DNA of 64,000 nucleotides from positions 62,001 through 126,000 of the forward strand of contig NZ_JPWA01000008.1 of NCBI RefSeq assembly GCF_003326475.1. Reading direction: 5' to 3'. This document shows positions 43,656 to 51,996 of this stretch, one piece after another (the stretch's first letter is position 1; every line of letters starts with the position of its first letter). The stretch is from Thalassospira xianhensis MCCC 1A02616 (GTDB lineage Bacteria > Pseudomonadota > Alphaproteobacteria > Rhodospirillales > Thalassospiraceae). Position numbers and translations under genes: made by a program. The notes under the pieces are model-generated. The model searched no databases. It saw nothing but the letters and a program-made list of their open reading frames with translations, and was not told the DNA's origin.

Positions 43656-44519
43656 ATGAAATTCGACAAATTGTATCGTAAATTGCGCTCGAGCTTTACT
43701 ATGCCTCTGGCATTCTCTGACGACTTTAAGAGTATTGCTCCTCAGTTGGGTGAGGCCGACGCTCTCAGCATGTTGGCTGTAGTTTTCGAAACAAGTGTTT
43801 ATAACCTCAAACTTCTACTGGAAAACAAAACGCCCATTCCATCTGCACATCACTGGACTTGTTTGAAGCCAAAGCAGGATCTCATTGATCCTTATTGGGG
43901 ACATCTCGGAATCAAGTTGCGTACCGGTGACGGCGTTACGCATTGGTATCCCATTACGTGGTCTACTCGCGAGTATATTATGGGGAAACTTGATACATTC
44001 GGGGAGATGCAAAATCAATGGCTCCAGGTTCAGACTCTTAACAATAAGGCATTGGTTTTTGACCCGCTACTCGTTGAGCGTATCTGGCTTTTGGATGAAG
44101 CTTCCCAAGATAGTGAGACAAGTCCCTCCACCGAGGACTGGTTCCCATCTCCAGAGGCACAAGGGCTGTATGAGAGTGCGCTTAGTCTTCACAGGGATGA
44201 GGAACTGGAAGGTGACGGCGTCTTGCGGGGATTTGTGCAGTCTTTTCTTGAAGATAAGGGCATTCATATCGACGACATTGAAGGCAAATTCCGTACCACG
44301 GTGGTACACACCAAAGAGGGATGTAAGATCGAGAGCGTGACAATGGCGGAATGTGCGCACGAGACGTACACTTACCTTAGCGGACGGTCGATCATGCGCC
44401 TGCAAAGCGACCATGGTGAATACCATTCATTCGTTCCCAGAGATGCTATTGTTCTTGTCGAGCTACCTCTGTGCGATGTTCATGCCATTGAGGATGAGCT
44501 GGCAAAAGAGTTTGTTTGA
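43656..44519 (+). CDS. Regulator-family protein (copy B of the 27235 protein)
   Basis: This 287-residue paralogue shares with the 27235 protein YWGHLGIKL, GVTHWYPI, LNNKALVFD and a C-terminal FVPRD-IVLVELPL segment. The N-terminal 60 residues do not show a clear helix-turn-helix, unlike copy A, so DNA binding may be lost or altered. I start at ATG 43656; the upstream frame crosses the promoter. The palindromic promoter suggests it is itself regulated. Confidence 0.7.
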   Translation: MKFDKLYRKLRSSFTMPLAFSDDFKSIAPQLGEADALSMLAVVFETSVYNLKLLLENKTPIPSAHHWTCLKPKQDLIDPYWGHLGIKLRTGDGVTHWYPITWSTREYIMGKLDTFGEMQNQWLQVQTLNNKALVFDPLLVERIWLLDEASQDSETSPSTEDWFPSPEAQGLYESALSLHRDEELEGDGVLRGFVQSFLEDKGIHIDDIEGKFRTTVVHTKEGCKIESVTMAECAHETYTYLSGRSIMRLQSDHGEYHSFVPRDAIVLVELPLCDVHAIEDELAKEFV

Positions 44520-44587
44520 GCTCGGCAGAACAAGCGAAAGATAGACTAATTCATGGATGTTCATGGCAAGCACCTCTTAGTAATGCC

Positions 44588-44779
44588 TCAAGATATGCGC
44601 TCCAGTTCTGTTTCGTATGAATCCATTAGGACTATTTCCTGATTTGCCGGTATGCTCTCCTTGAAACATTTTGCATAAATCTTTGCCCCATAAACAGACC
44701 CTAACTCGGAGTTTTGCTCTGTATATGGGGCATTGGTGCGACGAATAAATGCTGTTTTCGAACCGGAGCTATATCGCAT
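44588..44779 (-). CDS. Possible small protein (63 aa)
   Basis: The frame is hydrophilic and plausible, for example YGAKIYAKCFKESIPANQEI. The ribosome site is weak. It is divergent from the gene at 44791 and starts 11 bases from it, which would make for a very tight divergent pair. I list it with low confidence. Confidence 0.35.
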   Translation of the reverse strand: MRYSSGSKTAFIRRTNAPYTEQNSELGSVYGAKIYAKCFKESIPANQEIVLMDSYETELERIS

Positions 44780-44790
44780 AAAGGCTAATC

Positions 44791-45330
44791 ATGAATGTAA
44801 AAACCGAGCTTGAACAGCGCTATGCTACCGAAGAGGAAATCGGCGTCTATTACGCGTGTATGTCAACTGAAAAACGCCAGGAGCTCATGACGCCTGAAGA
44901 GCGCGCGAAGGCAGACATCATAGCTTATTTGCCCAGCGGTGAGCCAATGGGGACGTGTACCAATTGCGCACGCGTTGTTGCCAGCGATTACCCTGGTCGT
45001 GCAGATATCTATGGTTTCCTTTGCGAACAGAACCCAGAGTGCACGGATGACGAGATTCAGTGTGTAGGCGGTCACGATTTTTGTGTGGTGGATCGCCGCT
45101 ATGTCGTGGACTTGTGGATTAGCCTGTATACGGGACTAGAGAGTCAAGTCGTATTCGATCTGCAAGATCCGGCCGACCGCGACAAAATAACCCAATATTT
45201 CGGGAACCCACAAAACTGGGCTGTGATTGTAGATAACTGTTTTGTCTATCCCACCGAAAGCAACTACCCAGAAGAGAAGCGTTTAGAGCTGGAAGAACTG
45301 CCGGTGTTCAATTCGATGGCTCCGGTTTAA
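44791..45330 (+). CDS. Hypothetical acidic protein (179 aa)
   Basis: This acidic soluble protein contains a CTNCARV pair and several other Cys residues (EQNPEC, IQCVGGHDFC), so a metal site is possible. It ends 96 bases before the next gene on the same strand. The family is not recognised. Confidence 0.6.
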   Translation: MNVKTELEQRYATEEEIGVYYACMSTEKRQELMTPEERAKADIIAYLPSGEPMGTCTNCARVVASDYPGRADIYGFLCEQNPECTDDEIQCVGGHDFCVVDRRYVVDLWISLYTGLESQVVFDLQDPADRDKITQYFGNPQNWAVIVDNCFVYPTESNYPEEKRLELEELPVFNSMAPV

Positions 45331-45425
45331 CTATAATCTTGCCATCCACACGCCAAGCCGTGGTGAGTTTTCGACGTGACAGGTTTACCACGAAGGATTT
45401 ACGACAGGAACACAAGGAATACGAC

Positions 45426-45911
45426 ATGAGCAACCTCGATGACGTCTGGTCTGGCTGTTCCCCGGAGGAGCTGTCGGAGTTTGCCGGGCGCTGGGAAGAT
45501 ATGGTGACCAGCACACAGCCTGAAGAACTCGACTGGCTCTACATCGCCAAACTGCCGGTCGCCGCACTGTGGTCTAAGGAAGATGCCGAAGAGTACTGGA
45601 AGGAGCAGTCTCTAGAAGCCGCGGAAAATGGTATGCCTGGCATGTGGGATGCCTTACTTGACGAGCCGGTCTTCGAGCCAATCGTTGTCGGATTTTATGG
45701 CCGTCACGAAAATGGTCATGACAGCTTCAGTATTTGGGATGGCAGCCACCGTTCTGCGGCATACGCTATAACAGACCGACCGAACATCTCGGCAGTCGTC
45801 GGCATTACAAAGAATTTAGATCTGGACGAACTGCCAGGTCTCATTCGTCCCGTTGTCGCCGCGCGGCGGGAGGAGTTGAATAACTGTGCGCTGCCCCCGA
45901 CATGCCGCTAA
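45426..45911 (+). CDS. ParB/sulfiredoxin-fold-like protein
   Basis: ATG 45426 has AAGGA upstream. The 161-residue product has FEPIVVGFYGRHENG and SIWDGSHRSAAYAI (DGSHR at 105-109), the pattern of the ParB/Srx nuclease fold (strand, then DGxHR then Ala-Ala). Proteins with this fold bind CTP or act on nucleic acids or phosphates. The acidic N-terminus is not shared with ParB. No ParA lies next to it, so a partition role is unlikely. Confidence 0.55.
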   Translation: MSNLDDVWSGCSPEELSEFAGRWEDMVTSTQPEELDWLYIAKLPVAALWSKEDAEEYWKEQSLEAAENGMPGMWDALLDEPVFEPIVVGFYGRHENGHDSFSIWDGSHRSAAYAITDRPNISAVVGITKNLDLDELPGLIRPVVAARREELNNCALPPTCR

Positions 45912-46066
45912 AGACCCGAACTCTCTAGCCCTGTTCTCAGGCCGACAAGTCTCGGTAGATAATTGGTTGATGCCACAGTTCCCGTTGCTGGACCATATTA
46001 CGGCTGGCGTTCACTGAAGTATGAACTATGCTATTTAAATGACATTTTTTAACAGGAAAACTGTCC

Positions 46067-46441
46067 GTGAAGACATACATTAAGGCATTGCTCATGGGGC
46101 TCGTGGTCATAACACTCAGTGTTGCAGTGATTGCTGTACAAGCCAGGGCCGTCACCCAGAACATACGTGATGTCTCTGTGCAGGAAGTCACCGCTTGGCA
46201 CGCGGAACACAAAGCACGAAATCTGAAGGCCAAAGAGATCGTTATGGATTGTCTGGCAAACCCGAAGTCGAGAGGTCTCTTTCAAACCAGGGACGATAAT
46301 CTGGAAGCTCTAACGAGATGTCTCTACCAGCTCAAAAAAGTTGCGCCGGTGTCGCTATCAGAATTCACCTCTCTCATCCAACGGGTGCATGCTGCCCGGC
46401 AAAGAGTGGAGATACCGGCACCGCTTTCGTGGTTCCTTTAA
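46067..46441 (+). CDS. Exported or membrane-anchored hypothetical protein (124 aa)
   Basis: A GTG at 46067 with AGGAAAA upstream starts a signal-like hydrophobic stretch (ALLMGLVVITLSVAVIAVQA, cleavage near ARA). The rest is helical with two Cys residues that could pair. It is probably periplasmic. The family is unknown. Confidence 0.6.
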   Translation: MKTYIKALLMGLVVITLSVAVIAVQARAVTQNIRDVSVQEVTAWHAEHKARNLKAKEIVMDCLANPKSRGLFQTRDDNLEALTRCLYQLKKVAPVSLSEFTSLIQRVHAARQRVEIPAPLSWFL

Positions 46442-46469
46442 GTGTTATATCCTTCAGCAGGAAATGACT

Positions 46470-46667
46470 ATGGTGAACACACCGCCAACCAAAACCGCGC
46501 TTATTAAAGCCTTTGTCCATCAAGAGGTCCACTTGGCCAAGCAGACGGTGCGTGGATTGAACCAGAAGCCAGCAAAGCAAGTTGCATCGGCTGAGGACAT
46601 CCTCCGGTCTGCCCCCACCTCACAAACCCGGCCTTGCCCGATGAATTGCAAGCAGGAGGTGGGATAA
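46470..46667 (+). CDS. Small hypothetical protein (65 aa)
   Basis: The ATG at 46470 has AGGA at 8 bases. The product is polar and basic. It lies between two short genes on the same strand with very small gaps, so all three could be one transcript. The function is unknown. Confidence 0.45.
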   Translation: MVNTPPTKTALIKAFVHQEVHLAKQTVRGLNQKPAKQVASAEDILRSAPTSQTRPCPMNCKQEVG

Positions 46668-46674
46668 AAAGCCC

Positions 46675-47037
46675 ATGTCTTCTCAGTTTCAATCATGGGC
46701 TGAAAAATTCGAGGATTTCCTTGTCAGTTTTGAAGACTATCTCAAGGAGTTCCCCGCATTTGGCTGGCATGAAAAGTACTTGAACCGGTACCGGGATAGC
46801 TGTCCATTGGTGCAGGCAGGCGAAAGGGGTAATGAGCCTGGGCAGCCGTTCTTTATGCTAGATACCAGCATCATGCTATTACTTGATGGTCGCCAACGTC
46901 TCAGTGAGAACCAGCGCAAGGTGCGCAAAAATCTCCTGTTCAAATGGGAGGGATTGCGCCGGTCGGTGAGTGCGGAAGGCAGAGAAGCACCGATGGGACT
47001 TTCTTACTGGAGTGGCGTTAAGAAACCATCCGACTGA
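46675..47037 (+). CDS. Hypothetical protein (120 aa)
   Basis: The product is a soluble protein with a helical, aromatic-rich start (WAEKFEDFLVSFEDYLKEF) and a SIMLLLDGRQRLSENQRK segment. AGGAGG lies about 15 bases before the ATG. It is 7 bases after the preceding small gene. The family is not recognised. Confidence 0.55.
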   Translation: MSSQFQSWAEKFEDFLVSFEDYLKEFPAFGWHEKYLNRYRDSCPLVQAGERGNEPGQPFFMLDTSIMLLLDGRQRLSENQRKVRKNLLFKWEGLRRSVSAEGREAPMGLSYWSGVKKPSD

Positions 47038-47160
47038 AATGTCTTGCTGGGGAACAGCGTCCAAAAGGACCTCTTGTCGCAAGCGTGCGAACAGACGATA
47101 CTGGCTTAACGACTATCGGTTATTCGGGCGCTTTGGCTTGAATGGAAGGGAATTGGGTCC

Positions 47161-47562
47161 GTGTTTTATCGTGCTGGCAATAAATCGGTGGAGAGAGCCT
47201 TATCGCGCTTTCGCGACGCGTCCGAGCAATACGCGCCGACCCGTTTGAATGTCAAAAGCTCATCCAATGTAGACCGGATTGTGCTTGCCAGTGTCAATGT
47301 ACCGTTTCCGCGAATCATCAGCATTCCAACCATAGTCAGAACATTTCAGTCGGGCATCGTTGAAAAGCATTGGCTTGGTCATTTGCAACGATTTCTGGAA
47401 GAATTGCCAGACAGGATCAAGAAAGAGTTCTACTGGAAGCATGACATCACGCAGCAACAGATTTCGCACGTGGAAAAATTGCTGAGACCAGATAGTCAAG
47501 CTACCAATGAGATTGGAGGTCCGCACCATGACCCAGTTTCCCATTCACGACGGACCCCATAA
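47161..47562 (+). CDS. Small partner protein of a family present twice (copy B)
   Basis: A GTG start follows GGAAGGGAA. The 133-residue product shares with the gene at 13173 the pattern IVRTFQSG, KHWLGHLQRF, LPDRIKKEF and HDITQQQ. Its stop lies inside the next gene, overlapping it by 35 bases, so the two are tightly coupled. It is followed by an AbiEii-type nucleotidyltransferase and a GIY-YIG nuclease. An antitoxin-like or adaptor role fits the position but is inference. Confidence 0.65.
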   Translation: MFYRAGNKSVERALSRFRDASEQYAPTRLNVKSSSNVDRIVLASVNVPFPRIISIPTIVRTFQSGIVEKHWLGHLQRFLEELPDRIKKEFYWKHDITQQQISHVEKLLRPDSQATNEIGGPHHDPVSHSRRTP

Positions 47563-48445
47563 CGACGACTGGAAGTCCCTGCTCCCAACCGCTATTGCGG
47601 TAATCAAGGCGGTCGAGGAAAAGACCGGTAGGTCGTTTGATTTCACGATCGGGGGTGGCTCGATGCTGCTCCGCAGATACGGACATCGCAAATCACGGGA
47701 TTTGGATCTCTTTTCCGAAGACATCGGGTTGGTTCGGCAGTGTTCCCCGCGTTTCAACGACACGGCAGAAGAGCTCTGCCCTGATTACAGTGAAGAGGCG
47801 ACGGCCGTAAAGCTCATTGTCGGAATGCAGGAAATCGACTTCATCGCGAGCACAGCCGTTGTGCAGAAGGACGCCTTTGAGAACGTGAAATTGATGGGGC
47901 ATGATGTCGTCATTGAGCGCCCGCGGGAAATCCTAGCCAAAAAGATTGCCTATCGAGGTAGCAACTTTCAACCTCGAGACGTTTTTGACCTGGCGGCTGT
48001 GCTTGTCGCTGAGCCCGAAGAGGTGGCCGCTATCGGGCCGTGGCTCTCTTACAATCAAGTCACTACCGTCCAGAAGCGACTGTTGGAGATTCAGCCTACA
48101 CTGCAAGATGAACTGAACCAAAAGGTCGAAGCTCTTCCAGACTTTCGCGGTGTGGAGAAAGATTGCCTCGAATTGGTTACCGGCCTGATGAACGAATGGG
48201 AGAATGCCTTTCGACCGAAGGTAGACATTCCACCATATTCAGAAGAAACACATTTCCTCGTCTATAGCCGGACAGGAGATTCTGTGATGGTTAAGAACCT
48301 GGAAACCAAGAAAATAGACAACCCATTTGGGCCTGCCTTCGTCTCGCCTGAAGGTGAGCGGTATTTCCGCAATGGCGAGACCATTTCAGAACAGGAATGG
48401 CGTCAGACGGTCAAACCTGACAGTTCACCGCGATCAGATATCTGA
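47528..48445 (+). CDS. Nucleotidyltransferase of the AbiEii/MNT-like superfamily
   Basis: ATG 47528 has GGAGG 8 bases upstream. The 305-residue protein carries the nucleotidyltransferase core: IGGGSMLLRRYG (41-52) followed by SRDLDLF (56-62), where the DxD Asp pair binds metal. A C-terminal helical part resembles AbiEii toxins. In type IV toxin-antitoxin systems such proteins modify tRNA and are paired with an AbiEi antitoxin; here the upstream partner is not AbiEi-like. The stop overlaps the next start (TGATG). Confidence 0.85.
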   Translation: MTQFPIHDGPHNDDWKSLLPTAIAVIKAVEEKTGRSFDFTIGGGSMLLRRYGHRKSRDLDLFSEDIGLVRQCSPRFNDTAEELCPDYSEEATAVKLIVGMQEIDFIASTAVVQKDAFENVKLMGHDVVIERPREILAKKIAYRGSNFQPRDVFDLAAVLVAEPEEVAAIGPWLSYNQVTTVQKRLLEIQPTLQDELNQKVEALPDFRGVEKDCLELVTGLMNEWENAFRPKVDIPPYSEETHFLVYSRTGDSVMVKNLETKKIDNPFGPAFVSPEGERYFRNGETISEQEWRQTVKPDSSPRSDI

Positions 48446-49641
48446 TGTCGGCGAAGGGGCAGAAGTTTATCTTGAATCAGCGTTGGTTTGAGCATCTTGC
48501 TCCAAGAGAGCTTCATGCTCATTTCCCACACTTCGACCATCTTTTTCGCGTATTTCTCGGCAGGCACAAGGAGTTTGGCCTGAAGCTAGACATGCATGGA
48601 ATAGCAGGCGTTCCTCTTAAGGTTAAAGTTGGTGACCCCGAACCAACAATTCATTTTGTCGCCATCAAAAATTCGGAAAAATGGACGCGATTTTATATCC
48701 CTCCTGGTCCTATTTCTGCTGTCCCGGACGATGCCCGCGTATCAACGATGGGGCAGAGTGTCGATATTGCCGAGCATGGGTATGTTTTTCTTCACCCGAT
48801 ATTGCGTTTTGAAGTGGTTACCGACCCATACATGGCTAGGCAAGCGTTGAGTATGGAGAACATTCAAGCCGCACTCACAGACCAAGCTGCACCGCCATAC
48901 GAAATTGGAGCGATCCAAACACCAAGCCAAATTTTTTCGACAAAGCTTGAGTATCTGGTCACAACTAAGCGGGTTCACGGAAACAACTCTCAGCTACCTC
49001 GATATGTTCTGTATGAACACATGTTTGGCAACGAACATGAATATCCGTTCAATGGCCTGTTCTATGTTGGAATCACAAGGAGAAGCTGGAGAAAGCGATG
49101 GGCTGAACATAAAGCTGCTATTGCCCGCGGTTCCAGACTGAAGTTTCATCAAGCATTCAGAGAGCGCCGAAACGGTGGTCGTCTCACCCATGTCCATCAC
49201 CACGTCTTGGCTGTGCTGGATGACCTTGATACGCTCTATCAAGCGGAGCGAGCTATTGTTGCCGGTCATTGGCACGATACACGATTGCTAAATATGATAC
49301 CTGGCGGCCACGATGGCCTTCGCTATTTGCGCCGGAGAAAAATCGTTAGCGAAGAAAGTGCCCTGTCTCCAGAAGAGCGCGAACGAACCCTCGAAAACTG
49401 GATGCAAAACCGCCCTATCGCGAAGGCATTGAATGAGCGGTGGCTTGACCCTGATTGGGCCGCTGCCGTTGTTTGTGCGCCAGCGAACCGATTTTCGATT
49501 GAGGATGTGTGCACAATCAGAGAGCTTTCGGCAACCGGCCTACCCCTTTCCGAAATCGCCTCTCGTATCGGCTGTGACAACTTAACCCGGGTGCGCAAGG
49601 TAATAGCCGGTCAGTCGTATCAACGAGTGAAATTACGTTAG
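48445..49641 (+). CDS. GIY-YIG nuclease with a C-terminal HTH
   Basis: This 398-residue protein has YVLYE (187-191) and FYVGIT (206-211), matching the GIY-YIG motif pair, with an Arg following and Glu268 in YQAERAIV at the expected catalytic spacing. A C-terminal segment (GLPLSEIASRIGCDN) fits a resolvase-like helix-turn-helix. The N-terminal 180 residues are unknown. It is translationally coupled to the nucleotidyltransferase, which is unusual for the family. A tandem structured region follows directly. Confidence 0.75.
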   Translation: MSAKGQKFILNQRWFEHLAPRELHAHFPHFDHLFRVFLGRHKEFGLKLDMHGIAGVPLKVKVGDPEPTIHFVAIKNSEKWTRFYIPPGPISAVPDDARVSTMGQSVDIAEHGYVFLHPILRFEVVTDPYMARQALSMENIQAALTDQAAPPYEIGAIQTPSQIFSTKLEYLVTTKRVHGNNSQLPRYVLYEHMFGNEHEYPFNGLFYVGITRRSWRKRWAEHKAAIARGSRLKFHQAFRERRNGGRLTHVHHHVLAVLDDLDTLYQAERAIVAGHWHDTRLLNMIPGGHDGLRYLRRRKIVSEESALSPEERERTLENWMQNRPIAKALNERWLDPDWAAAVVCAPANRFSIEDVCTIRELSATGLPLSEIASRIGCDNLTRVRKVIAGQSYQRVKLR

Positions 49642-49653
49642 CTGACTTCTTCC

Positions 49654-49888
49654 ATCAAACAATAAAGCGCTCCCAATGGGAACGCTTTATGAAAACCGTA
49701 AGCCAAAGGCTGTGGTTTGATAGTTATGTTTCACACCAATAATCACTAAACTTCCATGCGTCAGCTGTCAAACGACAAAACGCCCCAAAAAGGGGCGTTT
49801 GACGAAACCGCAGACCGAGGTCAGGGTTTGATAGTGCTCTTCACAAGGCAACTAATATTCTTCGAAGGTTGCAGTTTGTCAACCTTCG
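49654..49888 (+). ncRNA. Two tandem structured-RNA-like units plus a third hairpin
   Basis: Unit 1 (49654-49721) has an outer stem ATCAAAC/GTTTGAT, hairpin A ATAAAGCG.TCCC/GGGA.CGCTTTAT (49662-49690) and hairpin B AAACC-AGCC/GGCT-GGTTT (49693-49718). Unit 2 (49768-49831) repeats this layout with different bases: TCAAAC/GTTTGA, AAACGCCCC/GGGGCGTTT and AAACC-GACC/GGTC-GGTTT. The changes keep pairing, as expected for a conserved RNA fold. The outer stem and hairpin B share bases, so two folds may alternate. A perfect 9-bp hairpin follows at 49863-49888. They could be a terminator cluster, sRNAs or RNA partners of the upstream proteins. Confidence 0.6.
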
Positions 49889-50038
49889 CCACTGACTACC
49901 AATATAGACCCCGAATTTACGGATACCCTCTCCGGACAAATGCCACCGGTCTCTTGCCAAGAGTTCTGCTCCAATGGTTCGAAAGCACAGACGCCAAGTC
50001 TAATTTGGCACTACTATTTTTGCGGAGCAGATTCCAAG

Positions 50039-50821
50039 ATGGCCAAACTGACCAAACAGCAAGCCAAGCTCCATGCTCAAGCATGTGAGATTCTCCAACA
50101 GGATGTTCTTTCCCTGCCCGAAAGGGAATTCGTGCTAGAGCACTGGAGGGAAGATGCAAACCACGTGAACAGTCCGGCGGGTGCCTTCATGACACCTTTC
50201 GAGCTTGCAAACAGCTTTGCATATGCTTGCTCCATGGATGAGCCGGGACGATATATCGACCTGTGCGCCGGGATTGGGGCTTTAAGCTTCCACCTCCATC
50301 AATATACTCTGAGAAACTCAGGGGAAACTGAATATGTCTGTGTTGAAATCAACCCGGACTATGCGGAAGTTGGACGAAAGATCCTCCCCGAAGCAACCTG
50401 GATAGTTGCCGACGTTTTCGATATCCCTAACATGGACCTGGGTCGCTTCGATGTGGCTATCGGGAACCCACCCTTCGGCCGTATCAACAGAAATGGGAAG
50501 TCGGGTCCAAACTATAATGGTCCCCAATTCGAATACCATGTCATTGATATCGCGTCTCAGATCGCAGACGACGGCTACTTCATCATCCCGCAGGAAAGCG
50601 CCCCGTTCCGTTTCAGTGGGCGCCAGAGCTTCAAAGAAGAAACGACGCCGAAACATGACAAATTCCTTTCTGAGACAGGCTTCCAGATGTCCTGCGTCAG
50701 CATCGACACTTCCTTTGCTCGAAACATGTGGAGAGGGACTAGCCCCGCTGTCGAAATCGTTGCTATCAAATTTCCAGAGCCGCGTCTGACCCATGAACCG
50801 GTGCCCGCAATGGTGATGTGA
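50039..50821 (+). CDS. Adenine-specific DNA methyltransferase-like protein
   Basis: ATG 50039 has GGAG upstream. The 260-residue protein has motif I DLCAGIGALSF (74-84) and NPPFG (143-147), the signature of N6-adenine methyltransferases, with TPFELAN before motif I. No target-recognition domain or restriction enzyme is nearby, so it may be an orphan that protects the element from host restriction. Phage-type methyltransferases often look like this. The longer frame from 49940 crosses the structured region and is unlikely. Confidence 0.8.
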   Translation: MAKLTKQQAKLHAQACEILQQDVLSLPEREFVLEHWREDANHVNSPAGAFMTPFELANSFAYACSMDEPGRYIDLCAGIGALSFHLHQYTLRNSGETEYVCVEINPDYAEVGRKILPEATWIVADVFDIPNMDLGRFDVAIGNPPFGRINRNGKSGPNYNGPQFEYHVIDIASQIADDGYFIIPQESAPFRFSGRQSFKEETTPKHDKFLSETGFQMSCVSIDTSFARNMWRGTSPAVEIVAIKFPEPRLTHEPVPAMVM

Positions 50822-50940
50822 AGGAGTCATCTTGCATCACGGCAGAGGAAAGCCCGGTTCAACCCAGATGTGGGTTCCACCAATTAATGGTGTCCAGACC
50901 GCCCGCTTGAGGCTGTTCATTTCTTATCAGGAGCATAGCT

Positions 50941-51339
50941 ATGACTATACTATTCGAGGGTGAGATCTCCGACGGGCGCGTTACAGAAGGAAAGACTGAC
51001 GACCTCACCGAGACCCAAAAGAAGCCTTGGCCGATGATGGTTAACGCGACGATGGTTAACGAGGGCGGCCTCGGCGGGCTCATGATGTGGTTTGACGCTC
51101 CTGATGGCACCTCACGCTCCGTTGCCATCGAAATCGACCAGGGCAATATAAAGATGGTTGTATTCCGGGATAGTATGGAATGCGATGCAATTGTTACGGT
51201 CCAGACCGATGGTGTTCACGTTAGGGCCAATCACGGATCGGCTGCATCATACCTCTTCAACGAACATGGTGTGAGTGCCGCGTCAAGTGCGCCTACTCCA
51301 TCCTACAGCGAAGACGACGCAACTCCGACCCCACGTTGA
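50941..51339 (+). CDS. Hypothetical protein (132 aa)
   Basis: This product is beta-rich in its middle (GLMMWFDAPDGTSRSVAIEI ... GVHVRANHG) and ends in a Ser, Pro and Thr-rich tail. It precedes the metallopeptidase-like gene by 9 bases and is probably its operon partner. An AGGAGCA lies before the ATG. The family is unknown. Confidence 0.55.
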   Translation: MTILFEGEISDGRVTEGKTDDLTETQKKPWPMMVNATMVNEGGLGGLMMWFDAPDGTSRSVAIEIDQGNIKMVVFRDSMECDAIVTVQTDGVHVRANHGSAASYLFNEHGVSAASSAPTPSYSEDDATPTPR

Positions 51340-51348
51340 TATGAACAA

Positions 51349-51870
51349 ATGAAGACTATAGCTCAGCGCGTTCATATATTGCATCACGGACATGAAGAGC
51401 CCCCTCAGCACGGCTACCACGACTACAACCCGTCGTGGGATTATGAGCTGACTGCCCTCCCCCGAGCCGAACAGCTTGATGACCTGAAGAAAGCGATCGA
51501 GGAGGCCGACGCAGACCTTCTTGATGCGCTCAAATTTCCTGGGGCGGTGGTGTTTCTAGCTGAGACGCGTTCTCTCCAGGCGAATACACATGGCGTTTAT
51601 GCTGACGGAACATCGCAGTTTCCGTTTATCGGCCTCAGCATGGAACGGTTGCACGACGCCTGTGAGGACACGGGAAACGACTTCTCCGTCCAAATAAAAG
51701 CTACACTCGCACACGAATTGGCGCACGCGTGGCTTGAAGCACAATGTTCCGATGACTTGTCAGGTGACACTGAGGAGCAACTCGTCGAGGAGTTTGCTTT
51801 CACGTGGGTTGTTCACGGCCAGGTCGACGTCTCAATCCTTGAAAGTGCCATAGCCAGCCCAGCACCCTGA
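51349..51870 (+). CDS. Putative zinc metallopeptidase (HELAH motif)
   Basis: This 173-residue protein contains HELAH at 122-126 within KATLAHELAHAWLEAQ, followed by an acidic helix (EEQLVEEFAF) that may supply the third ligand, as in gluzincins. The N-terminal half is polar with many His and Asp residues. It is coupled to the upstream gene. A secreted form is unlikely as no signal peptide is seen. The substrate is unknown. Confidence 0.65.
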   Translation: MKTIAQRVHILHHGHEEPPQHGYHDYNPSWDYELTALPRAEQLDDLKKAIEEADADLLDALKFPGAVVFLAETRSLQANTHGVYADGTSQFPFIGLSMERLHDACEDTGNDFSVQIKATLAHELAHAWLEAQCSDDLSGDTEEQLVEEFAFTWVVHGQVDVSILESAIASPAP

Positions 51871-51907
51871 CACTGCGAAGAGTAGGTCAGGCTGCACAAT
51901 AAGACCA

Positions 51908-51996
51908 GTCTTCCCGATGTCCGCGGGGAAAACCCAAAAGCGATCAGTCAGTGTATAGTTAAAAAGGACGTTCCCCGTGCACACGGGGAATCTCTC
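51908..51996 (+). CRISPR. Two-repeat CRISPR relic
   Basis: GTCTTCCCGATGTCCGCGGGGAAAACC at 51908-51934 and CGTTCCCCGTGCACACGGGGAATCTC near 51969 lie one period (about 61 bases) apart with a single spacer-length gap. Both keep complementary stems. There is no leader. It is the most distant of the array relics and lies against the end of the release-factor gene. Confidence 0.6.
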
